Source: Hyphomicrobium sp. (GTDB lineage: Bacteria > Pseudomonadota > Alphaproteobacteria > Rhizobiales > Hyphomicrobiaceae). From it: a DNA stretch of 64,000 bases. Both the position numbers and the translations under genes were made by a program. The stretch is from assembly GCA_013141015.1 (NCBI GenBank), contig JABFRT010000010.1:1-64000 (forward strand). The letters run 5' to 3'. The notes beneath the pieces are model-generated. The model was given only the letters and a program-made list of their open reading frames with translations, ran no database searches and was not told the DNA's origin. Positions 16,968 through 25,039 of this stretch are shown here, in pieces (the stretch's first letter is position 1; every line of letters begins with the position of its first letter).

Positions 16968-16988
16968 CTCCCCGCGGCGGACGGGGAG
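16968..16988 (+). terminator. Hairpin after higA
   Basis: CTCCCCG (16968-16974) pairs with CGGGGAG (16982-16988) across a seven-base loop, 16 bases after the higA stop. No T run follows. It may be a terminator or a piece of a dispersed intergenic repeat of the CTCCCC/GGGGAG type. Confidence 0.4.
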
Positions 16989-17070
16989 AGGGATCGGGGG
17001 CGCTGACCTTGCTAGGTAAAACCCGGCTTGATGCAGCGCTTTACCATGTTGCAGCGGTTTGGCCTTGGCG

Positions 17071-17090
17071 GCTGTTCCCTAGGGAACAGC
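17071..17090. repeat. Perfect 20-bp palindrome
   Basis: GCTGTTCCCTAGGGAACAGC reads the same on both strands without a mismatch or spacer. It lies in the 312-base gap between higA and the DUF3307 gene, about 175 bases upstream of the latter. The central CTAG is a rare tetramer in GC-rich bacteria. A dimeric regulator site is the simplest reading. The rest of the gap shows only the hairpin at 16968 and the ribosome site of the next gene. Confidence 0.6.
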
Positions 17091-17264
17091 TGGCGCCCGG
17101 GCGCGGCGGTAAATTGCCAAATTGGGATACCTGCGCGGCGTTTGCCGGGATACGATTTCCGGCAGCGAAACGCGGACACGCAAAGTGTAAGTCCCGGGCG
17201 GCAAGAAGGTCCTCGACGGGCCGGCATCGCCGTCTGACGTGTACGCTCGAGGAGGGGCGTCCGC

Positions 17265-17708
17265 ATGGTCAAGCTGTCAACTGCCGTCGTGGGGGATGTC
17301 CGCATCGTCCTCCTGGCGATGGCTTATCTGTTAATTAAGCATGCGGTTGCCGATTTCCTTCTGCAAACCGAAAACCAGCGCCGGACCAAAGGCGACTACG
17401 GGGCGATGGGCGGCATTACCCACGCGGCGACCCATATTTTGCTGACCGCGCCACTGTTTCTGTTCATGCCGCCCATAGGCATCGGCGCGGTGGCAGCCCT
17501 TTTGAGTGGCGAATTCGCGGTCCACTATCATCTCGATTGGGCCAAGGATCAGGCGGTCCGCCGCCACGGCTGGACATCTCACGATACGCCGTTTTGGTGG
17601 GCACTCGGGCTCGATCAGCTCGGGCATGGCTTGACCTATATTGCTCTCGTCTGGCTGGCGTTTTCGCTGAGCCAAGGGGCGCTGTCGTTGCCTGCTCCCA
17701 CACTTTGA
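17265..17708 (+). CDS. DUF3307 membrane protein
   Basis: A 147-residue protein of family DUF3307. The family's conserved N-terminal block is visible as LLIKHAVADFLLQTE, and the His-containing segments HAATHILL, HYHLDWAKD and LDQLGHGLTY follow. There are three or four membrane segments (about residues 11-30, 55-80 and 118-138). The function of the family is unknown. The ATG has GAGGAGG about ten bases upstream. It ends about 110 bases before the sigma-F promoter and is not evidently co-transcribed with the sigma factor. Confidence 0.8.
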   Translation: MVKLSTAVVGDVRIVLLAMAYLLIKHAVADFLLQTENQRRTKGDYGAMGGITHAATHILLTAPLFLFMPPIGIGAVAALLSGEFAVHYHLDWAKDQAVRRHGWTSHDTPFWWALGLDQLGHGLTYIALVWLAFSLSQGALSLPAPTL

Positions 17709-17819
17709 TGGGACGCACGCCGCTGCCCGGGCTTTATGGTTGGCAACTGCCTTCAAGGTAGACAGCGTTGGCGGCGCAGGCTACCCAGGGCGCAATGCCA
17801 GCATGCGACGCAACCGCAT

Positions 17820-17845
17820 GTAACAAAACCGCTTGGCCGCGCGAA
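17820..17845 (+). promoter_or_regulatory. Predicted sigma-F-type promoter
   Basis: GTAACA (17820-17825), 16 bases, then CGAA (17842-17845). The Caulobacter sigma-F consensus, as I recall it, is GTAACC-N16-CGAA, so this differs at one base. It predicts a start near 17852 and a leader of about 19 bases to the TTG start of the sigma gene, consistent with autoregulation. Confidence 0.7.
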
Positions 17846-17870
17846 TGACCTGATAGCAAGAGGCGGAAGT

Positions 17871-18428
17871 TTGGACCGGAAGGCGCAGGATCGGGAGTGG
17901 TCGGACCTGATGCGGGTGGCGATCGGCGGAGACAACGGCGCATATCAGCGCCTGCTGTCGGACCTGAGCCGCGCGTTGCGGATGATTGTGCGCCGCGGGT
18001 TTTCCGGTGTCAGCGCCAGGCCGAACGAGGTTGAGGACGTCGTGCAAGAGGTTTTGCTGGCCGTTCACTTGAAGCGCCACACCTGGGATCAATCGAAACC
18101 GATTTCGCCCTGGATCATGGCGATTGCGCGCAACAAGATGATCGACGATCTGCGCCGCAAAGGGCGCCGCACGGAAGTGCCGATCGACGGAATGCTCGAG
18201 TTGCTCGATGCCGGCGGGCACGAGGATGCGATCCACGCCTATGATGTTGACCGTGTGTTGACCGGCCTCAACGGGCGCAATCGCGAGATCGTGCAAGCTA
18301 TCAGCATCGACGGGCATTCGGCCCAGGATGTCGCCAAGAAATTCGGGATGACGGAAGTCGCGGTCCGCGTATCGCTGCACAGGAGTTTGAAAGCGCTGGC
18401 CGACACCTTTCAAGAGCCAAAGTCATGA
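17871..18428 (+). CDS. sigF: ECF sigma factor, SigF type
   Basis: About 185 residues. Region 2 shows PNEVEDVVQEVLLAVHLKRH and PWIMAIARNKMIDDLRRKGR; region 4 shows GRNREIVQAISIDGHSAQDVAKKF and EVAVRVSLHRSLKAL. I chose the TTG at 17871: AGAGGCGGAAG precedes it, family members begin close to DREWSDLMR, and the promoter lies between 17820 and 17845, which excludes the longer frame from 17736. The next gene overlaps by four bases and encodes NrsF, the cognate anti-sigma factor. In Caulobacter this pair responds to chromate, cadmium and similar stress. Confidence 0.88.
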   Translation: MDRKAQDREWSDLMRVAIGGDNGAYQRLLSDLSRALRMIVRRGFSGVSARPNEVEDVVQEVLLAVHLKRHTWDQSKPISPWIMAIARNKMIDDLRRKGRRTEVPIDGMLELLDAGGHEDAIHAYDVDRVLTGLNGRNREIVQAISIDGHSAQDVAKKFGMTEVAVRVSLHRSLKALADTFQEPKS

Positions 18429-19066
18429 AGACCGATGACCTGATCAAAGCGCTGGCCGCCGATAACGCCACCACCTCCCCGCCAATTTCGCGGACGGTGC
18501 AGCTTGCGCTGATCGTCGGCATGATTGCGGCGGCGGCGCATTTCTGGAGCTTGCTGCAGGTGCGGTCGGACTTCGGCTATGCAATCACCCACGAACCCCG
18601 GTTTATCTTCAAGTTCGTGTTCACGCTCGGTCTTGCCATTCCAGCGGCTATTCTGGTGCAGCGCCTCGCACGCCCTGATGGTGACCCCGGGCCGCTGAAG
18701 TGGCTGCTGGCGATACCGCTGGCTTTGCTTGCAATCGCCGTTGCCGTTGAAATGGCGTCCGTGCCTTATGATCATTGGCCGGTCAGTGCACTGGGCTCCA
18801 TGCCGGTTGCCTGCATGAAGTACATTCCGACTTTGTCGGTGGCGCCGTTCATCGCCACGCTCTTTGCGTTGCGGCACGGTGCGCCAGCCCGCCCGGCCCA
18901 GGCTGGAGCCGTGGCGGGTCTGGTGTCCGGCTCAATCGGTGCGGCGCTCTATGCCACGTTCTGCGTCGATGATAGCCCGATGTTCCTGGCTATCTGGTAT
19001 GTGGCCGGCATGGCCATCGTCGTCGCGCTCGGCGCCGTCATCGGCAGCCGGCTTCTGCGTTGGTAG
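18425..19066 (+). CDS. nrsF: NrsF-family (DUF1109) anti-sigma factor
   Basis: A 213-residue integral membrane protein with six hydrophobic segments, starting TVQLALIVGMIAAAAHFW and ending LAIWYVAGMAIVVALGAVIG. Two conserved Cys, in PVACMKYIP and in ATFCVDDSP, face the periplasmic side in the Caulobacter protein and are needed for sensing. The ATGA overlap with the sigma gene implies coupled translation. It should hold SigF inactive at the membrane until metal or oxidative stress alters the Cys pair. Confidence 0.9.
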   Translation: MKTDDLIKALAADNATTSPPISRTVQLALIVGMIAAAAHFWSLLQVRSDFGYAITHEPRFIFKFVFTLGLAIPAAILVQRLARPDGDPGPLKWLLAIPLALLAIAVAVEMASVPYDHWPVSALGSMPVACMKYIPTLSVAPFIATLFALRHGAPARPAQAGAVAGLVSGSIGAALYATFCVDDSPMFLAIWYVAGMAIVVALGAVIGSRLLRW

Positions 19067-19073
19067 ACGGCGT

Positions 19074-19373
19074 TCAATGAAATTGCATAGCTTCAAGGGT
19101 GCGTCTGGCGACGTGGCTGCTGGAATCGCCAGCGTTTTCAGCAGCCAGACTAAGGTCTGACAGCTCTGCAAGGCCCTTGCCCACGGCGCGGCTATCGGTG
19201 AAACTGATGGTGCACGTTGCCACTGCCGCCATACTGGTTCGATTGCCGGTTGGGTATGCGCAAGGGCCGCGGTCAAGTTCCGATGACACCGTTCTTTGAG
19301 GCCGGGCAATAGCTTCTAGATCACGCGTAAGTTTACTGGCGATTGCCGGCACGGTTTCAAAGTCAGCGTACAA
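19074..19373 (-). CDS. Possible small hypothetical protein
   Basis: A 99-residue open frame fills most of the 449-base gap between nrsF and the secretion cargo gene. It starts with TTG and lacks a good ribosome site. There is no family match; the middle segment (AVATCTISFTDSRAVGKG) has the look of a coding sequence. A stop codon lies just upstream, so no longer start exists. It could be noncoding. Confidence 0.25.
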   Translation of the reverse strand: MYADFETVPAIASKLTRDLEAIARPQRTVSSELDRGPCAYPTGNRTSMAAVATCTISFTDSRAVGKGLAELSDLSLAAENAGDSSSHVARRTLEAMQFH

Positions 19374-19515
19374 TTAGAACAGGCGCTCTGGTCATGGCGC
19401 GGCACACCACTCAGTTGTCAGCGATTTCAAGGCAAATGTCGTCCGGTCGTCGGGCGATGAGCCATTGCGGCGCGGCGGCGGTCGCGTTGTTTGAGAAGTG
19501 CATGGAGCGCCATCC

Positions 19516-22500
19516 ATGACTGATGACCGTGACAATGGTAACAGCGACAATGGCCAAGACGGTCACGCACCCGCAAGCCCAGCGATTGAGGACGTGAACT
19601 ACGTCGATTGGGAAGGGCTGCTGGCCGGCGCATTCTCGGACATGATGTTCGGCGGCATTAGAGAACAATCGAACGGCGATTCCCCTACTTTCAACGGCGA
19701 CATGCTGCATGCCGCATTTGACGCCATGTTGTTTGGCGACAACGTGGTGACAGTGGGCGACGCACCGCGCACGCATATCCGCGTCTATGTTGCCAATGAT
19801 GATACAGCGCCAGCCGGATTTGGCCGCATCATGCTGGCGCGCGAAGCCGGAACCGAAGCTCAGCCGCGGTTGCCGGGCGTACTCGACAGCGATGGACCGC
19901 AAATCACAGCCAACCCGGCAATCGCATCGGGCCGGGCAGCCAATGACAACGTGGTTTGGGCCGGAGCCGATAGCGATGGGTTGGCCGGCATCTATGGCCG
20001 CGACCCCAGCGCCGCCGTGTCCGCCAACGGCGACACGCTCGTCGCCTGGATCGGCGACGACGATTGCATTCATGCCGCCTTGCTGGCGGCAGCGGAAACG
20101 CCAGATGGAGCGGCGGCCGCTGCACCTCGCGGAAAGTTCGACCATGTGCTCGCAGGACTGGGCGACGCGGCGGCCGAAGGTGGTGGCAAGACTGGACGTT
20201 TGGCCGTCACGCCTATTGGGATTAACAGTTTCGCGGCTCTATGGACCTGCGATTTTGCGCTGAATTCCGTGTTGATGGGCAAAATCCTGACGTTGTCATT
20301 AGACTCTAAGGATGATGGGACCACCAGCCGTTCAGACCAGACGTCGTGGACGGTGCAGGATGTGCCTGCGGTTCCAGCCCCGCCTCACGCTGGGCCATTC
20401 ACGGTTTCGGTCACGGACGCAGGCACCGTGAGCGTAATGTTTGATGGCGATGGCGGCACGGCAGACGACGCTGGCCACGTGATCACCGTGCATTGGGATT
20501 TGGGCGGCGACTCCAGCGTGCAAATGGCAAATTTGCCCAGCGATGGCGACAGCGCCGGGCCGGCAACCCGCCCAACTGCACCACTCGCCGTTGCAGACGG
20601 CGAGGCGCGCGCATTGGTCACCGGCGATCCTGCAGATATCACGAGTGGACCATCGGTCTCTGATGGTGCAGGCGCAGTCTCGGGCCGGGCAACGGTTGGT
20701 GCAGGTGGCGACGGGCCGCAAATTGCCGTTGCCGAAACGATGACGATCGCCGGGGATGAAACCGATACCGTCCAGCAGACGATGCCGGCGATTGCCGTCG
20801 CGGACAATGGCCAGCCAACCGCGTTGCACATCATTGCGGGCGCAGAGCCGGATGCGCCGGTTACCATCATCATCACACAGCTCGATGATCGCGGCCACGC
20901 GGCGGCAGACCCGGTTGTGGTGTCAGCAAAGGCAATTGCCGCGGATGCGGATCACCCGGCACTCGATGTTGCGCCCGACATCACCGGCACCAGTGACGGT
21001 GTTGCCGTCAGCTGGATCGAAAAGCAGGGCGACGGAGACGCCTGCGTCAAGACCCTGCAGGTTCAAGCGTTCGACAACAACGCCAAACCGTTAAGCGCTG
21101 AGGCGGTGACCGTTGCCCAATGCCAGGGCGCGAACACCTCATTCTGCGATGTTGCGACGGGCTACACGGATCGGGAATCGGCTCCGGGTGCAGAGGGCGA
21201 GCATGAGGCGCCAGCCGATGCAGACGGCGGCATTCTCGCGGTAGCCTGGGTAGAAAATGCGAACCCGGTCGGCTATGGCGCGATCAAGGCGCAGCTATTC
21301 TCGGTTCCAGCCGGCGATGCGCCCGATGCAGGTGGCGGCAGCGGTCTTGAACCACTTGGTCAAGATGGTGCGGCGGGAGGCGATACGGACGGCACGTTCA
21401 ATATGCCGGCAGATGACGGTGCCGCCATTGGCCGGGCCCCGCAAGTGGAAGGCTTGGGCAGTGGCGCACTGGCTGTTGCCTGGGTCGAGCCGGACAGCAC
21501 AACACCTGGTCAGGAAGTGGTCCGCGGCTCCATCCTGACGCCTGGCAACGCCACGGCTGAGCCCGTTGCAATCGATCTTTCGCCGCTGATGCCGGAAGGT
21601 ATTGCAGCTGGCACCAGTCCGATCCTGACAAGCGATGCCGCTGGAGATCTGATCGTCGCGTGGTTGCAAGCCGCAGTGTCTGGCGGGTTTGAAGCCGCAG
21701 CCGCTATATTCAAGCACACAAGCGACGGCAAGTGGCTGCCCCCCGAAGTCCGCCAAATCCTCAACCACTTCGACGAAGTGCCAACGGACTTTGCAATCGC
21801 CGTCAGCGGCAGCGGAGAAGATGTTTCGCTGACACTCGCTTGGCGCGATGAGGACAACAACGTCAACGGCTTGACCTACGACGTCAGTGCAGGGCGAAGC
21901 GGACCGGAATTCTTGATCCATGAGGACGCAGGCCACAACGACGGCAGCGGACTTGGCATCGCCAGCGTACCGGACGGCGAAGTGCTGGTCGTTTTTGCGT
22001 CAAACGACGGTCAGGATTCCGATATTCTGGCGGCGCGGCTTGAAGTCGAGAGTTCGCCCGCCGTCACAAACACCGCGACGGCCGAACCAACGGCTGTTGG
22101 TGTGCCTGACAGTGCGGCAGCTGATCGCAATGGGCCGGCCGCACCAACGGATGCCGAGGAAGAAGCGCATCACGGGACACCGCAAGAACCGCAGCGCCGG
22201 GAGCAGCCCCAACCGGCGGCTCGGGACAATCACGTTCAAGACAGTAAGAGCCAACACGACGAAGGCTCGTCCGGCAGGGAAAATACAACAGATAAAGATC
22301 ACTCCGGCCCTGGCGGCGGCTCGGCTGAGACACATTCAGAAGCGAATTCTGAATCGAAATCTGATTCAAATTCTGAATCGAAATCTGATTCAAACTCTGG
22401 TTCGAACTCCAGGACGGGGCATGGATCGAACGCGCAAACGGATTCTGGAGATACGCACCACGACGCCGAAGCGGAGGATACTCTCGATCTCATCGTTGCC

Positions 22501-23076
22501 GCTGAGGCGAGCGACGCTGTAGCCACCGTCAACTATGAGCACGACCTGATCTACTTCGCAGGCGACGGCACATCCGAAGCGATGGACGAAGGCGGCTCTA
22601 GCGATTTGCAGATCGCGTGGGCAGAAGATACCCCGCCGGATATCGATGATCTTGGCGTGGCACCCTATGACACAGCCGCCGCCGCGTTCGATCTCTCAGG
22701 CGTCCTGACGGTCAGCTGCATCGCCGCACTCGAGGCGATGGCTCAGCCGCCGCTCGACAGTCCGGCCACTGTGAACGCGGCCGGCACGGCGTCCGCGCCG
22801 GACAACGACAACACAATCGCTGATTTGGGCGACACCTCGCTGATGTTTGCTGGTGGCTTTGGCAACGACATCGGTGACTATCTGAGCGAAGACGAACAGG
22901 CAGCCTCGGTCCCAGAGCCTATCTCAATCCTGTTTGAGGCGTTGCAGTTCGCTAACGCCTTCGACGAAGCATCCAATAGCAACGTGTTGATTTTTGATAC
23001 CGGCAACGTGGTTACGATCAGCCAGTTCCGGTTGATCGATATGAACGACCCGAAATACGACGTGCCACTGTCATAG
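19516..23076 (+). CDS. Acidic repetitive protein, predicted type I secretion cargo
   Basis: A 1187-residue protein, very rich in Asp, Ala, Gly and Glu and poor in Lys, with no N-terminal signal peptide. The N-terminus includes VNYVDWEGLLAGAFSDMMFG; the middle is a series of beta-strand-rich segments of the form PQI-V-DG-LVAWIG and LAVAWVEPDS, which resemble degenerate propeller or FG-GAP-like repeats. A Ser/Asp/Glu/Asn-rich linker lies near residues 935-980. It is encoded directly upstream of a type I ABC transporter and adaptor, which normally export a neighbouring unprocessed acidic protein. The usual GGxGxD calcium repeats are not evident. The ATG at 19516 follows GGAGCG. Confidence 0.75.
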   Translation: MTDDRDNGNSDNGQDGHAPASPAIEDVNYVDWEGLLAGAFSDMMFGGIREQSNGDSPTFNGDMLHAAFDAMLFGDNVVTVGDAPRTHIRVYVANDDTAPAGFGRIMLAREAGTEAQPRLPGVLDSDGPQITANPAIASGRAANDNVVWAGADSDGLAGIYGRDPSAAVSANGDTLVAWIGDDDCIHAALLAAAETPDGAAAAAPRGKFDHVLAGLGDAAAEGGGKTGRLAVTPIGINSFAALWTCDFALNSVLMGKILTLSLDSKDDGTTSRSDQTSWTVQDVPAVPAPPHAGPFTVSVTDAGTVSVMFDGDGGTADDAGHVITVHWDLGGDSSVQMANLPSDGDSAGPATRPTAPLAVADGEARALVTGDPADITSGPSVSDGAGAVSGRATVGAGGDGPQIAVAETMTIAGDETDTVQQTMPAIAVADNGQPTALHIIAGAEPDAPVTIIITQLDDRGHAAADPVVVSAKAIAADADHPALDVAPDITGTSDGVAVSWIEKQGDGDACVKTLQVQAFDNNAKPLSAEAVTVAQCQGANTSFCDVATGYTDRESAPGAEGEHEAPADADGGILAVAWVENANPVGYGAIKAQLFSVPAGDAPDAGGGSGLEPLGQDGAAGGDTDGTFNMPADDGAAIGRAPQVEGLGSGALAVAWVEPDSTTPGQEVVRGSILTPGNATAEPVAIDLSPLMPEGIAAGTSPILTSDAAGDLIVAWLQAAVSGGFEAAAAIFKHTSDGKWLPPEVRQILNHFDEVPTDFAIAVSGSGEDVSLTLAWRDEDNNVNGLTYDVSAGRSGPEFLIHEDAGHNDGSGLGIASVPDGEVLVVFASNDGQDSDILAARLEVESSPAVTNTATAEPTAVGVPDSAAADRNGPAAPTDAEEEAHHGTPQEPQRREQPQPAARDNHVQDSKSQHDEGSSGRENTTDKDHSGPGGGSAETHSEANSESKSDSNSESKSDSNSGSNSRTGHGSNAQTDSGDTHHDAEAEDTLDLIVAAEASDAVATVNYEHDLIYFAGDGTSEAMDEGGSSDLQIAWAEDTPPDIDDLGVAPYDTAAAAFDLSGVLTVSCIAALEAMAQPPLDSPATVNAAGTASAPDNDNTIADLGDTSLMFAGGFGNDIGDYLSEDEQAASVPEPISILFEALQFANAFDEASNSNVLIFDTGNVVTISQFRLIDMNDPKYDVPLS
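22348..22395 (+). repeat. Tandem 24-bp repeat inside the cargo gene
   Basis: Two copies of a 24-base unit starting TCTGAATCGAAATCTGATTC (22348-22371 and 22372-22395, one base different at the end), followed by a partial third to about 22410. It encodes the SESKSDSN octapeptide repeat. Local base composition is much richer in A and T than the rest of the gene. Confidence 0.85.
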
Positions 23077-23258
23077 CCGGCGGATATCGCACAGCTGTTA
23101 TGGCATGAAAAGCGCGCCAACGAGATGGAAATGCCGGGGCGATTTGGCAATCGCCGGTTGCCGCGGCGGCAATGAAGCGGCACGACGAGCGGTTCACCAC
23201 GCCTGTTACGGCCCAAGAGTTGCAGAGCTTTAGTTTTTTGTTTTAAGAGGCGGCGGCC

Positions 23259-25013
23259 ATGACGAAGTCTACAGCGGGGACAAGCGGAAAATCCGGGCAG
23301 GTACGCAGCGCACTGGGTTCGCTGGCGCCCGTTGCGCCTATGCTGATCCTTATATCGTGTGTCGTGAATATTCTGGCGCTGACCGGCTCTTTCTACATGC
23401 TGCAGGTTTACGACCGTGTGTTATCCAGCCGTTCGATCCCGACACTGATCGCACTTTCGGCACTGACCGCTGCGCTGTACCTGTTCCAAGGCGGGCTTGA
23501 AGTTGTCCGCGGCCAGATTTTTGTGCGCCTCGCCAGCCGCCTTGATCGCAAGCTGGCGGCGAAGGCTCATGACGCGGTGATGCGGCTGCCGCTGGCTGGC
23601 GGGTCGCGCGCGGAGGCCATGCAGCCGATGCGCGACGTCGATACAATCCGCACGTTCCTCGCCAGCGCCGGACCGATTGCAATCTTCGATATGCCGTGGA
23701 TGCCGGTCTATATTGGCTTTGTCTTCCTGCTTCATCCCCTGCTCGGCGTGGTCACACTTGCCGGCGCGCTGGTCATGCTCGGATTGACCTTTGCCACCGA
23801 AAAGATGCTGAAGAAGCCAAGCGTGCAGGCCACCACAGCCGCCACGGAACGCTTCGGCCTGGCACAGTCGTGCGAGCGCAACGCCGAAGTGCTGCGCGCA
23901 ATGGGCTTTGGCCACAACCTGATGAAGCGCTTTGTCGATGCCAATGAGCGGCACTTGAAGGCGCAGGAATCTCTCAGCGATGCCGGCGGCGGCTTATCGA
24001 CATCGTCGAAGGTGTTCCGCATGCTGCTGCAATCGGCGCTGCTCGGGCTCGGTGCCTATCTGACGATCAACGGCCAAATGTCGGCCGGGGCAATCATCGC
24101 GGTATCGATTGCGTCGGCACGGGCGCTTGCGCCGATTGAAATCGCGATTGCCAACTGGAAGGGTTTCGTTGCGTCGCGTCAGGCGTCTGTCCGTCTCGAT
24201 AAGGTGTTCTCAGCGCTGAACCAGGCGGAAGACCCGCTCGATCTTCCCAAACCTTGTAACTCGATAGCGCTTGAAGGCCTGACCGTTGCCGTGCCCGGCT
24301 CGCAGCGCATCGTGCTCAATGCGATCACCTTCGAAGTCAAAGCCGGGGAAGCCCTCGCCATAATCGGGCCAAGCGCTGCTGGCAAATCAACGCTGGCCCG
24401 CGCCATGGTCGGCATCTGGACCCCGATGCGCGGCAGCGTCCGCCTGGACGGCGCCAGTCTTGACCGCTGGTCGATCGAGAAGCTCGGCCATCACATCGGC
24501 TACATGCCGCAAGAGGTCGACCTGTTTGAAGGCACGATCACAGAAAACATCTCGCGGTTCGCCCCGGATCCGGCGAGCGCCGACATTGTCGCGGCCGCAC
24601 GGGCAGCAGATGTTCATGAGATGATTTTGAGATTGCCAAACGGCTATGAAACCCGCATCGGCGACCGCGGCACGACCCTGTCAGCTGGCCAGCGCCAGCG
24701 CATTGGCTTGGCGCGCGCATTGTATCGCGATCCGTTCTTCGTGGTCCTCGACGAGCCCAACTCAAACCTCGATGCCGACGGCGATGCGGCTTTGCTGCGG
24801 GCTATTCAAGCCGTCAAAGCACGCGGCGGCATTGCAGTCATCGTCGCCCACCGGCCGACCGTTTTGCAGGCCGTCGAACTGGTTGCTGTGATTGGCAACG
24901 GCCAGTTGACGGCATTTGGACCGCGCGACGACGTAATCCGCAAGGCGACAACTCAAGGCACGCTCGCCAACAAGAACCCGATGCCGCAAGCCGCCGCTGA
25001 TGCCGCCGGTTGA
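23259..25013 (+). CDS. Type I secretion ABC transporter (PrtD family)
   Basis: A 584-residue half-transporter. The N-terminal 300 residues form the six-helix membrane domain (for example VAPMLILISCVVNILALTG). The ATPase domain has Walker A GPSAAGKST near residue 370, the signature LSAGQRQR, Walker B FFVVLDEPNSNLD and the switch His in IVAHRPT. There is no N-terminal C39 peptidase, so cargo is not cleaved on exit. The next gene encodes the HlyD-type adaptor. The outer-membrane TolC partner is not in the window. Confidence 0.95.
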   Translation: MTKSTAGTSGKSGQVRSALGSLAPVAPMLILISCVVNILALTGSFYMLQVYDRVLSSRSIPTLIALSALTAALYLFQGGLEVVRGQIFVRLASRLDRKLAAKAHDAVMRLPLAGGSRAEAMQPMRDVDTIRTFLASAGPIAIFDMPWMPVYIGFVFLLHPLLGVVTLAGALVMLGLTFATEKMLKKPSVQATTAATERFGLAQSCERNAEVLRAMGFGHNLMKRFVDANERHLKAQESLSDAGGGLSTSSKVFRMLLQSALLGLGAYLTINGQMSAGAIIAVSIASARALAPIEIAIANWKGFVASRQASVRLDKVFSALNQAEDPLDLPKPCNSIALEGLTVAVPGSQRIVLNAITFEVKAGEALAIIGPSAAGKSTLARAMVGIWTPMRGSVRLDGASLDRWSIEKLGHHIGYMPQEVDLFEGTITENISRFAPDPASADIVAAARAADVHEMILRLPNGYETRIGDRGTTLSAGQRQRIGLARALYRDPFFVVLDEPNSNLDADGDAALLRAIQAVKARGGIAVIVAHRPTVLQAVELVAVIGNGQLTAFGPRDDVIRKATTQGTLANKNPMPQAAADAAG

Positions 25014-25039
25014 ATTCCAGCACCTCAAGGACACGGCCC

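Noticed and set aside
17736-17870. N-terminal extension of the SigF-like protein
   Set aside because: The extension is Arg/Gln-rich, does not resemble the family, and overlaps the predicted promoter at 17820-17845.
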